Source of the DNA: Aspidiotus rigidus
Taxonomy: Eukaryota > Arthropoda > Insecta > Hemiptera > Diaspididae
NCBI GenBank assembly: GCA_035079385.1
Contig: JAVHKY010000024.1
Coordinates: 8,990,001 to 9,054,000 of the forward strand
Direction: 5' to 3'
DNA: 64,000 nt
Part shown: positions 33,001 through 43,893 of the stretch, piece by piece
How positions within the stretch are numbered: the first letter of the stretch is position 1
Layout: each line of letters starts with the position of its first letter
Position numbers and translations under genes: made by a program
The notes under the pieces: model-generated
Told to the model about the DNA's origin: nothing
What the model saw: only the letters and a program-made list of their open reading frames with translations
Databases searched by the model: none

Positions 33001-34940
33001 TGAAGAACCAAGACCTAAAGATTAATTTTTATAAAACAATTAGCTGCTGCGGCGCTGACTAAGCTATACGGAGCTTGGGTTTTGAGAGGTCACGAAATGT
33101 AGGTGGTCGAATATGGAGGAGAGCTTGTAGGGCACCCGTGCTCGTGCTTGCACTCGTTTGCAGTGTAGTTGGAAGCTCGCCAATGCATTTTTTTGGTATA
33201 AGAATTCTCATTAAATCTTTCAATTCAGTTTTCACTCACTCCATACTGTTCAAATCTCACAATTCATAAAAAAACCAAAGCTGGATGAGATCAAGAATTC
33301 TACCGCTTCGTTTTGTAAAATAAATCCAATCATTTTACATTTTTACTTCAGAATCCAAATCAAAACAGAGAGCGGGTGAAACGGTCTTCAAACATCTTGT
33401 ATCAAATCCATCGATCGGCTGAATGGGCTGAAAATACTTGAATACAGATAAGACGACAGCAAAAGAACAACAAACAACTTTTACGTCATGGCGCATTCGC
33501 TGGACAGAATGACACAAATTACATTTTGTTTGCTTTAGATTAGATGATTATTTAACCAATTTTGACATGTTTCCTGTCTTTGCTCTGACCCCTACCCTCA
33601 TTTTAAAATTTGCGTGCGTCCACCCTAATTCCAGAATGTGCGTGCGTGCCGATTTCCTCTGATCTGTGCACGTGTGCGTGCACATGACCTTGATGGAACT
33701 TGGAAAATAGTTCGATCCTTAGGCCAATTCTAGAATTGGCGTGCGCGTGCGTGCAGATGACGTCCTCTCCGTTCGCGAATACTACGCTTATACTAGGTCT
33801 AGACCCTAATAATTTTGTAGACTGTATCTCTTCTCTTCCTCTATAACAAACTATGACGTCACCAACTGTGACATCCTGCAAATATGACGCCCAAGTCTGA
33901 TTCTGAAATTTGCGAGTTCAATCCACCTCTCCTGACCCTTGTGATCTATAAGTGGTTTAGGCTTTTATACTGCTGTACGTTTTTCATGAAAGTTAATAGT
34001 AAGCCTAGTATAGTTTAATGTTGACATCAATATGGGGGCCATAGCTTATCTTACAATACAATATTAATACAAGAGCCTCCGTGAGCTAGATAACCTAACT
34101 TACAGTTCACCATGTCTAGATTGAGCCTCTCCCACATAAGCAAGACAGTTCAAAATGCAGTATACCAAGAACGAATGAACCCCCTGAGCTAGATAGATTA
34201 TCTTACAGTACACCACACCAATATTAGGCCAAAAACGGGCAGTATGCTTGTATGAGGAAAATTCACAAACTAGGACATGATTTCATCACATTGGTAACTA
34301 GAAAAAAAGTGTTAATTCAAGACGGTCGCTTTTTTTTTGTGAATTTGATAATTTTTTTCCAGATATTTTGACTGTAAAATCTAATCATAGTGAAAAAAAA
34401 GGTGACTTGTCTTAAATTCATTTCTAGGCACCAAGACTATTCTCTGACATGAAATATGATCTTTATTTATTTGGCTCTGACAGAGAATTTTTTTTTCTTT
34501 GCCTTCTTTTGAGTCAAGTGATGGTGCTTACAGCGAGGATACAATTTCTAATAAGAACTTTTATTATACGGGCGCTAAAATTTTCATCTATAGCTTAAAA
34601 GTTACTCCTGATTAACGTAAATATGAGGTGAAAATTTCAAATTGATAGGTCAAGTGGTTCTTGAGGTACACGAGGACAAACAAACGGAGTTGATAAGTTA
34701 CCTATTTCGATTTATTAAAGGCATTGTACTCACTTCATAGGAAGTGGATGAAATTGCTTCATCAACAATTGATTTGAGTCTCTCAAGAAAACTAAAGAGA
34801 AGAATATAAACTTGAAAACCTTTCAATCTTCATTTTGAATTGGCTTTTGCATAGGAGTACTCAAAAATGATGTTTCAATTCATTAACTTCACAGGGAAGG
34901 AATACAATTTGTCAATTTACAATAGTCGAAGAGAAATTTT
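30060..34940. other. Long stretch with no supported gene
   Basis: AT-rich, mostly single-copy within the window. Two scraps are recognisable: a GTGCGTGCG-rich segment at 33610-33760 followed by TGACGTCA at 33854, and a copy of the AGCCAAATAAATAAAGATCA block (minus strand, about 34457-34480), which also occurs near 22100 and 26489. That block may be a LINE or MITE end. Confidence 0.4.
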
Positions 34941-34954
34941 GAATTATCATACTA

Positions 34955-35550
34955 CTGTAAAATCTCGATATAGTGCGTCTCTCTATAGTGCAATCTTCGG
35001 CTTGAAACAAATTTTTGTCAGTTCCTCGACTCTGGCTATCTAAATGCATATAAAATCACCTCCGTCTAGTGCGACCAAAACCTCGGTTTAAGGGTATGCT
35101 CTACCTAGTCACTCACACGTAGACACACACAAAGTATGTATCACATGTTGCGATTTTTGCCCCGAGATAACTGATTAAATGAAGCATGAAATATCTTGAA
35201 ACTTCGTATTTATGTGGACAAAATTTAGGAAAATACGGCTAATTGGTTCACACGAATTAATTTGTTCATTAATTGGAATTCAAAGATTCAAAGATGCCCC
35301 CTTCAGACGTAAGTTTAAACGTGTCCTGAAGATCATTCAGAATATTTCGCGATCTGTCAACTAATTAGCCGTATTTTTCTCAACTTCAAGAATAAATTAA
35401 ACCACGTTCCTAATCATTTTGTACATTATTCGATATTTTATATGTGGGCAAAAATCACTACCCGCAAGACACCATTTTGTGTAATACACGTATATTTTCT
35501 GTGTGTGAGTGAGGTAGAGCATACCGTTAATGCGAAAATAATGTACAGAT
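34955..35550. mobile_element. pogo-like MITE carrying a nested insertion
   Basis: CTGTAAAATCTCGATATAGT follows TA at 34953-34954, then GTGCGTCTCTCTATAGTGC and CTAGTGCGACCAAAACCTCG. Such 'CTCGATATAG..' terminal sequences are typical of pogo/Tigger-type elements. It is split after GGTTTAA by the TTAA-flanked element at 35092-35526, and continues TTAATGCGAAAATAATGT. The right end is not certain. Confidence 0.6.
35092..35526. mobile_element. 435-bp piggyBac-like MITE with TTAA duplication
   Basis: Starts GGGTATGCTCTACCTAGTCA and ends GAGTGAGGTAGAGCATACCG, flanked by TTAA at 35088-35091 and 35527-35530. Internal inverted blocks AAAATACGGCTAATTGGTT and AACTAATTAGCCGTATTTTT make it foldback-like. 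TTAA target duplication is the signature of piggyBac transposons; no transposase is present. Confidence 0.85.
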
Positions 35551-36084
35551 TATACAATCATCTACAGACCGGTCGCTGCATTTTATAATAAAAACGATCA
35601 AAATTAATTCTCAACTTGGCAGAATTTTTCATCAGTACATTTTGCACCAGTTTTAAGCCCATTCACTCATCTCAATGCCTTTGTAAATTTTCGAAGTACT
35701 ACTGCCTCTCCATACAACGAAAGGTTTGCAAAACATCCCATTTTGAAATTGAAAATATGCTTAAAACCGTTCAAATCATTACAATATTTTTTTTTTTTAA
35801 TATTTACAATTTGAGAATCCCTGAGGCAAATTTTATTTACGTATTGTGCGAATTTTATTCGATCCCTTACCTCACAACACTGTATCGAGACTTCACTACT
35901 TTCATGCTTTTATGCTACCTCGTGCCAAATTCATTATATTTCCAGGTTTTCCATGTCTTTCATGCTGTTAACCGCCTAATTTACAGCCTCATTGTTACCT
36001 GGAAGCTTTCATAATTCTATATGCTCACACGATGTATTGCCAATGCAATGGGGTGGTCTTCAGCAGCTTCTTTCTTTAATACTC

Positions 36085-37185
36085 CTCCGAAAACGACAAA
36101 ATACGATGGCTTCCTTAACGAAGTCAAACGAGGAACGCAGGGAACCTTTTTGTATGAATTGAATTGTTCTTGGTATTGAGAAGTCCCTTTGCTGCAGTCT
36201 CTCTGTTGTCATACAGAGTCCGCCAAAAAGATTATATAACAATTAAATGGAAATTTGGACTAAATTTGTTGTAGCTCAAAAACACGGGACTTTGGATGTG
36301 TACGAAATTTGTAACTCGATTTTATCTTCAATTTGCGCGGGATACAAAGTTTCTACGTCTTCTTTGACCCGGGTTATCGACTAAAATGTGCTTAAAATTG
36401 ACCAATTTACCAAGATTTCTAAAATAAGAAGTACACTCAAGTTTCGTAGGATTTTTCAGGTATTTTTTTCGAAATCAACGTTAAATTTCACTTTTAAATC
36501 AAGTAAAATATGAAAGTTTAAAACGATTCTCAATTTTTGAGAATTTTGGCAAATTGGTCAATTTTTGGCACATTCTGGTTCCGTTTTAACTCGGATCGGA
36601 GAAGACGTAGAAACTTTGTATTTGACGCAAATTGAAGACAAAATTGAAATACAATTAATTTTGTACATTTAAACTATACATCTAATGTTCCGTGTTTTTG
36701 AGCTACAACAAATTTAGTCCAAATCTCCATTCAACTGTTGACATCTTTTTGGTAGACGCCTTATAACATGGCTCAAAAGTAGACGGTTTTTCAAGTCCTT
36801 AGGAAAGATTCAACTTTCGATATCAAGAATTGTTTGTTCCATGTAACGACAGATAAATTCACACACACAAAGTTACTTGCCCGTCGATGAATTTTTATCC
36901 GAAAGTACATACTTGCTGAGAATTACGACTCTAGTAACTTCGTGCGAGTGAATTTTGTGGATTCGACTTCGAGCCACATTATATGACAGGAAAAAGACTT
37001 GAACTTTCAACCCTGTGACGTCACGATCTGATGACAACATAAGTCAGTTTTCGCCGGACACCGGACAAAGGAAGGTGGCACGTCAAATTATGGAAGGTCA
37101 GTTTTCGCTGAACGCCACATAGCGCACGGCAAATTTTCTGAAATAGTTCCCCGTAAAACAGGTTTCCTGTTAAAAACTACGAACC
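36085..37185. repeat. CRE-repeat copy interrupted by fb1
   Basis: CGATGGCTTCCTTAACGAAG (36103 on), GAGGAACGCAGGGAACC and TGGTATTGAG lie on the minus strand of the family. The right side carries TGACGTCA (37016-37023) and AAACAGGTTTCCTGTT (37157 on). The fb1 copy occupies 36218-36762. Confidence 0.7.
36218..36762. mobile_element. Foldback element fb1, full-length copy
   Basis: Left end GAGTCCGCCAAAAAGATTA; right end GACATCTTTTTGGTAGACGCC. The inner arms match those at 25409-25983, including TTTGGCAAATTGGTCAATTT-type blocks in both arms. The ends have diverged from GGGTGGGGC. Confidence 0.75.
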
Positions 37186-37189
37186 CTCC

Positions 37190-40010
37190 GGATCGGACCT
37201 CGAGTCATCGTCGAAGTAAGTTTCATTTCCACTATGACTATCTTTCGAACGATTAGCTAACGGAATTGTGAACACTAGATCTATTCAGTGAACGTCAGAA
37301 TTTATCATCTTTTCAGTGCCAGCTAACACTCGATCGGAATTTTCATCTACATCCTCGCAACATAGAATTAAGAGTGAGGAAATTCAGAAGAATTTGCTCG
37401 TAAACAGTCAGTCATCAGACCAAATTTCGGTTAATGTATTCCGCCTACGGCATCAATCGACATTGTGATTGAAATTGTAGCAAGCGTATCGTTAAAAATT
37501 TACGCACTCTAAATGCATACGAGTGAAACCCTAATTTACACTCAACACTCGTAAAAAACCACACGTATGCACGCACAAGCGAGACAATCAAGGCTAAATG
37601 TGTCATCAAACTTCTTTGTCAACATGAACTGGTCTCATCTATATATACGAACCCCGGGTGTATAATATAGGTTACTTAAATTTAATAGAATGTACAGTAA
37701 CTTTTAATTCATACCGAGATCATATCACTACTACAGGACGCAGGAACTAGCAAAGTTTTTGAGCTAATTGAATGAACTGAACTTTTGAAATAAATCTCGA
37801 TCTTTTATACGTGTATAAAGTCGCGCAGAAGGTCGACGTCGTGAAAAATATCACAGTGCGTTGAATATACTAGGTTCATAATACGATGGTTTATATCGAC
37901 AACCCACGCAAAACTTACTACTTGTTACTATAGTACGCATATAATAAAAAGTAACGAGACTTTCGACGATAAGATTTTTCCTGTTTGTTGATTTCTGACT
38001 GCGATACCAAACATATAAACGTATTTTCCATGAGTTATACACAGCATTCGTGTTTTGAATTTATTTCAAACTCGCGACTCGGTGTCGTGTAACCAAAAAT
38101 TAAATCGCCCATTTTCAGTTGGAAAAAAAAATGCAAACGCCGTGATGAAGCGTAGGAATCGGTAAATGTCGCTAAATAAATTTTCAAACGTTCATTTTTA
38201 GGTCTAATATATAAATGGAACGTCGTGTCTACGAACTCCATAGAGTTTTATAAAAATAGTTTTATCGCGTTTGACAAATCGTGCGCATCAGGTTGAGTAC
38301 CAACACAATTTTGATCGCAAATCAATCCAAGTTTCAATTCACCTTTTCGACGCGACGAGATATTTCATCACTTTACTGGTCCAGCAACCATGCCCAAATC
38401 TGATATTATCGTCCGAATGTAGACTCGATTTGGATCGGAATGGTGTCAATTATACGAGAATTTAAAGATTGATAGCATCACTGACGCGCAAGATCTGAAC
38501 GAGCGAAGCCAAAAAATAAAACTTGGAAAAATTCTTGAAAGGCTGAACTTTTTCTCGATATCGTAGCGGCACGTACTCTGTTCACGTCCGAGGGTTGAAC
38601 AAGGGCGTCTTGTAGACATGAAATTTTCATCAATTACAAAACAAGTCTGCGGAATCTTTATCAAGATCGTCGCTTCGCATGTACGAAGATAATTCTATTT
38701 CGGAGTTTTGTAACGTCCCTCTTATATACTACCTAAATTTTCTCCACCTCGACTGAAATCTAAAACAGCTTCATAGAGTGGTCGTGATGTTAAAAATTTT
38801 TCGTACGCGCGGTATAATTTATTAATTCACTTTTCGGGTCCAGCATCAGGTATAGCGCCCGCGATACACGGACATTTCATACTCGAATCGTAAATCTTTT
38901 ATTTCGTAGATTGTCACGTCACGTTTCATTCGCAGCACGTACGACGTGTCGACAGTAGTATGAAAACTCCTTGTCCATTTTAAATTTTTCATACAGCCGT
39001 ATAAGTCAAGTTTTTATTTATTAAAATAAAGAAGAAAAAAAGAGGACGCGAGAAGTATAATTTTTCAGAAGTAACTCACCTACCCCAGCACCGGGAGAGA
39101 TTCTTCGATAAATTCAACCCTTGAAGAGATGTATAGGCGTATACGAGAGTGAGAACAAGATATGAATCTAAAGTACTGTCGGTGGGAATACTTAAGCGTG
39201 AATATCACACCAATAGGTGTATAACAGATAGATGTACAGAGAATGAAAAAGAAAGAAAAAAAAATAGAATCTATGCTGTAAGGAAAAGTAAAACAATGCG
39301 TACAAAATTTGAAACACGGTACACTCCGTATAATTCGACACGAGTACCTAGGAGTTGCATTTAAATTAATGAATGAGCACGAACGCAGTTACAATTCTTA
39401 GAAGTAGACGGCTATACCATTTTTTTTTTTTGAAGCGCGTGTGATATTGAAAAAGTTGTCGTTTGCAGAAAATTCGTCCGACAGAAGAATGCCATAATAG
39501 TCTAATATTGCGCCTAGACTTATTTATGGACTATCCTACCTATAATGTAACTGAACGAGACGATATTCTTAGACGATCATAAAATACGCAACTTTTTCAA
39601 AAGGTACATACTGCAACTGTTGACATAAACACTTCTCAGGTTATTTATGGTAACTCGTATACACAGATCCTTTTACGTGACCAAAAGAAATTTTTCTGGA
39701 GCGATTCACGGTCAAGGTGCCTCGTTCGGCGTATATTTCAGAACGTTCTCACGTATAGAAATTTGCGCTGATTAGGCACTTTGAACTCGGAAAGTATTTG
39801 AAAAAGCTTGAAAGACTTATTCTCACAATCGGTGACGACTCCTCAGAAGAATTTCGACTAGTGATGAACAGACGGGCGTAAATCAAGAAGCATTAGGACG
39901 GATACACTTTGCACCCTGTACAATAAAAGATCTAAAAGCAACTCATGATACAATATTGACCATCGAAAATACAATCGAGGCCGACTATAACGAAGCCAAT
40001 TGTAATGAAA
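37190..40010. other. Anonymous AT-rich stretch
   Basis: No element or protein recognised. A strong minus-strand donor sequence, TAG/GTGAGT, occurs at 39080/39079 after a GC-richer segment, but no coding frame supports an exon. Confidence 0.4.
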
Positions 40011-40019
40011 AATCGGGTT

Positions 40020-41030
40020 TAATGAGGAAAAAGCTTAAAAGGGAACCCGTTCAGTGTTTGTTTGTTTAGAAATTCGCTATGCGCCGTGCGCCGTTCAGCC
40101 AAAAACTTGGAAAAAATTTCTATGGAGGGGGACTTGGGAAAATTTTCGACTCACGAGCCGTAGTACATATACATATGATAGAAGGAGGACTTACGGTGTT
40201 TGACGCATTGCATATCTGACTCATTGAAGGGGCTAAGTCAGTTGGTGTACGAAATATTGCATATCTAGTTACTTGAAAGGGCTATCCTAATGCGAGTCAT
40301 AACATGTATTATTTTTCAACCCATAGAACAGGTTCTCCGCATTCCTTGTTCAACATTGTTAAGGAAGCCGTCGTTTTGTTTTGAAAAATTTGCCGTACGC
40401 TGTCCGGCAAAAACTGACCTATGACGTCATCAGATTATGACGCTGCAAGTTCAATTCAAAAAAATTTACAAGTCCCGAAAATATATCAAGGTCACTGGTG
40501 ACGTCATCGGGCGTTCGCACCCCTTTTCTTCCGCTCCATGCAGTACACCGATTTTATACCAGGCTTATAATAAGTCTGGCCCTTAGGCCTAGGCCTCTTT
40601 TATACTGGCTTTATACTAGGTCTAGGCTTGTGTTATATTTATAGGTTCCTAAAATAGGTGTCACCGATGGCTAACACTAGGTCTAGCCTAATTTAGGTCT
40701 AAGCTTCCTTGAATTCTCAATATTAAAACCAATTCGACTCATAGAACAGGTTCCCTGCGTTCCTTGTTTAATTTCGTTAAGGAAGCCGTCGTTTTTTAGC
40801 GGGGAACCCGCTATCCCTTTTGTTGGGGGTATTTCCAGGAAACTTTCGTCCGCAAGCGAGGTTGATGACGTCACAGAGAGGGGAGGGAAGGACTTAAAAA
40901 AATCCCGACCTCCGAGCTATATATGATAGGAGGGAGACTTGGAAAGACGACGGCTTCCTTGAAATTGCAACGCGTTCAAGTTGTCACGTCATGATTTTCA
41001 GGACTTGGAAAAACTTCAGGCTCTAGGGAA
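40020..41030. repeat. Long CRE-repeat copy, probably composite
   Basis: Contains three TGACGTCA sites (40432, 40499, 40866), two copies of TTCGTTAAGGAAGCCGTCGT-like sequence (40365 and 40775), several CTAGGTCTAGG-type blocks (40560-40700) and two GATAGGAGGGAGACTTGG-like blocks (40180 and 40925). The repetition suggests at least two tandem or nested copies. Confidence 0.7.
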
Positions 41031-41904
41031 CTCGGGACAGCTGGTTCCCCGCAGTCCCGTGTAATGAAATTTCGATCATTGACCACCTAGGGAAAGGGCA
41101 TAACCGCGTGAGATGGTGAAAAGTGCCCTCATGAAAATCGAATTGAATTCTGAGCTTTTTGTAGGTCAGCACTAAACCTGAAACACGCTGATACCCATTT
41201 TCAGACCCCTGGCTCATCTTAGTAGCTCAGGGATCTTCGAAAAATTCTGCAATTCAAGTTTTCAATAAACCTACGTCGATTACTATCGAGGGTTAGTTTT
41301 GGTTCCGGGTGTTAATCTTCGACTTCTGGGGTCAATTTCAAGATTTTAAAATACGATAGAATTAACTTTAGGGAAATATATAAGTGCACGCCTCATTAAA
41401 TTATATTGACCGCCAGTTCCACTCCCGCCATGGAAAAAAAAACTGACACGACGTTCAAACCATGACAAACGCCATAAATGCACGCCAGGACTGGCACACG
41501 ACCCGTATTTCAAAAGAAGATAATTTTGCTGCATTTATTGTGAGGAACTCCAGCCACGATGGGCTTGACAGTAGAGACTGCCTCCCCATAGTGAACCTCA
41601 AACTCCCTATGAGTGAGGTATGACTGTTGATGGAGGTGTTTTCCCAGTTGTTCCATCCCGGAGGAGTCAGTCGAAAAATGTATTACACGGATAAAAAAAA
41701 CTTCATAGCCTACAAGCTACATTCATTACAGAAGAGACGTTGACTATTTTGTTTTATTGTAATAGTAACACTTGCTTCCCTTTGAAGGGGCGGCCTTGCT
41801 TGTTTTTGACCCATGGGGATGTTTTTAGGTACCTGGGGGATGGTAGAAATTTTCAATCAAATTTGTATGCCAATAACGTGATTGAATGAATTGAATGTGG
41901 ATTG

Positions 41905-42160
41905 CACATTGTTCTGCATGTTCTCATATATGCACTACTTACCTATATAAGGTGTATTTGTTGATTTCGATGGATTTTGGGTGTTTTGATTTTGTGTGCA
42001 CAACTTGTATCAAGATGTGTGCACTACTTACTTTGTGTATTTGTCCATTTCATAGGATTTCCAGTGTTTTTGGTCTTGAGTGCACAACTTATTAGGGGAT
42101 GTGTGCACTACTTACTTCGTTTATTCATTTGTTTCGATGGATTCCGAGTGTTTTTGGTTT
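41905..42160 (+). repeat. About 85-bp tandem repeat, three units
   Basis: Units share TGTGCACTACTTACTT, a TTTCGATGGATT-like block, AGTGTTTTTGGT and GAGTGCACAACTT. It is contained in the foldback element. Confidence 0.8.
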
Positions 42161-42191
42161 AAAACTCATTTGCGGATGTCCTATAGACAGT

Positions 42192-42659
42192 TCAAATAAG
42201 CATTAAAAAAAAAAAATTATTGTGAGGATGCAAGGATGGTGAATCAATTTGTCCTGAAAGTATGCGAGTTGGTAAGGAACTGGTCCGACCGCCGTGATCC
42301 TGCGTTCTTGAATGTCGTACCATTTGTGGAAAGTCTTTCCATGCCCCTGAGCATGTGGACAAAGTTGTACCATTAGGCTCTCTTGAACAAACCAGTATTC
42401 CAAGTGGATGATGACAAGGAGGGTCGTTGTACTTCATTGGATCTTCAAATATCAGTAACCCATTCACCTCCCAATTAACAAAGCAATATATATTATGAAA
42501 CTCGAAGGTAAATGGACATCCTTTGATACATTCAAGCGAGAACATTACTCTCTGTTTAAACACGTTATTGGCATGCAAATTTGATTGAAACTTTGTACCG
42601 TCCCCCGGGAAGGTAAAAACATCCCCATGGTTCAAAAACAAGCGCGGCCGCCCCTCCAA
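42192..42659 (-). CDS. Open frame inside foldback element, unknown
   Basis: The minus strand is open for 155 codons. The first ATG gives about 117 residues starting MFSLECIKGCPFTFEFHNIY and continuing CFVNWEVNGLLIFEDPMKYN, then DPPCHHPLGILVCSREPNG. The part before that ATG overlaps the inverted-repeat arm. I do not recognise the sequence. It does not look like a transposase core. It may be a captured host fragment or an accidental frame; four cysteines and several aromatic residues in the first 60 make it less random-looking than most frames here. Confidence 0.25.
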   Translation of the reverse strand: MEGRPRLFLNHGDVFTFPGDGTKFQSNLHANNVFKQRVMFSLECIKGCPFTFEFHNIYCFVNWEVNGLLIFEDPMKYNDPPCHHPLGILVCSREPNGTTLSTCSGAWKDFPQMVRHSRTQDHGGRTSSLPTRILSGQIDSPSLHPHNNFFFLMLI

Positions 42660-43019
42660 AACGAAGCAAGCGTTACTATTACATTAAAACAAAAGCGTCG
42701 GCATCTTTTCTGTAGTGAATGTAGCTTGTAGGCTATAAAGTTTTTTTTATCCGTGCAATACATTTCGTGTGAATATAATTTCTTTTTATCCGTGTAATAC
42801 ATTTCTTAGGCGTGTCAATTTTGTTTCCTTGGCGTATTATTGATAGGCGGGCAATTTCGTTTTGTGAGGCGTGCGATTAAATGTAGGTTAGTTTCGAGAC
42901 AAATTTCTCACATGTGATCAGTTACATCTCTTTACATAACATATTAAAATTTCAACTCGATACGTGAAGAGGACGGTACTTGAAGAATTGGAATTGTTAG
43001 TCAAATTACTTCAAAATAG

Positions 43020-43192
43020 TTCAAATTGGAAAAGAAGGTTTTGTGTGGTCGTTTACCAATAAATTGCAAATATAGTCCCGCAAATACTCCAAATCGAAAA
43101 AGAGGCGTTTGCGGAGTCATTTGCCACTAAATTGCAAATAGTCCAAACCGGGAAGGAGGCGTTTGTGGTGTCATTTGCCACTAAATTGCTAA
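43020..43192. repeat. About 60-bp tandem repeat, three units
   Basis: Units share GAGGCGTTTG, GTCATTTGCCACTAAATTGC and a following AAATAGTCC. The first unit is the most diverged. Confidence 0.75.
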
Positions 43193-43214
43193 TCGTCGCG
43201 CACTCACGTGCAGA

Positions 43215-43543
43215 CCTTCGACCATATACTGATGGACATGCCATACTGATAAGAAATCGAAAACGAGAAACACCGAAAAGTGGCACTTTGTTATCATCAT
43301 GAGAATAACACTTCGCGTTTTTTTTTCAATTTCACATTTTTACCAAAATCAACCAAGATTTTCTCGTGATTTTTGCATAATTGTTGTCTACTTGTTAATT
43401 TCCGTTAAAAAAAACTGGAAACATCATTTTCTTGCTCGAAATAAGCTCCTAATCAAGGGCCACTTTTCGTCACTTCTCAAAATCGATTTGTTTGGCTTCA
43501 CGTTCTTATCAGTATGGCATGTCCATCAGTATATGGTCGAAGG
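43215..43543. mobile_element. Hairpin element with perfect 39-bp arms
   Basis: CCTTCGACCATATACTGATG at 43215 continues to 43253 and is matched exactly by its complement at 43505-43543. Weaker complementarity continues inward (CGAAAAGTGGC near 43275 and GCCACTTTTCG near 43459). No coding. It is probably a MITE or a second foldback type. Confidence 0.85.
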
Positions 43544-43893
43544 TGCAGACAGTGCCGAACTGTAATGCGAGTGGTTCTTTTTTTGGCGTTTGATTTTTGT
43601 AGTAATTTGTAATTAAAAATCACTCGAAGAGTGTGAAAAAAATAATCCGAAAAATCTTGATGACGGTTATGGAAAGCTGAAGAGAGCAAAAACGATAAAA
43701 TATTCAAATCTTTAGTCTAGAAATAATATTCAAATTTCTGATTTTCAACATTCGAAGCGCGCCCAGCAAAATCATATATTATGTCGCGAATTTTTTTTAG
43801 GATTCTTATATTGTTTTTTTCCGAGAAGTTAATTAACTTTTAGACAAAGACAAAGGTAGGTCGCTACCTACGATAAAAGTTTGCTGTAGTACG

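Larger units (their letters stand above)
41676..42765. mobile_element. 1.1-kb foldback element with 200-bp arms
   Basis: AAATGTATTACACGGATAAA at 41676 pairs with the complement ending at 42765. Arms of about 200 bp (41676-41882 and 42568-42765) share GCCTACAAGCTACATTCA, CATGGGGATGTTTT and ATGCCAATAACGTG. Inside lie a tandem repeat (41905-42160) and a 155-codon minus-strand open frame (42192-42659). Confidence 0.85.

Noticed and set aside
39060..39110. Minus-strand donor TAG/GTGAGT after a GC-richer segment
   Set aside because: A donor alone, without an open coding frame or acceptor, does not support an exon.
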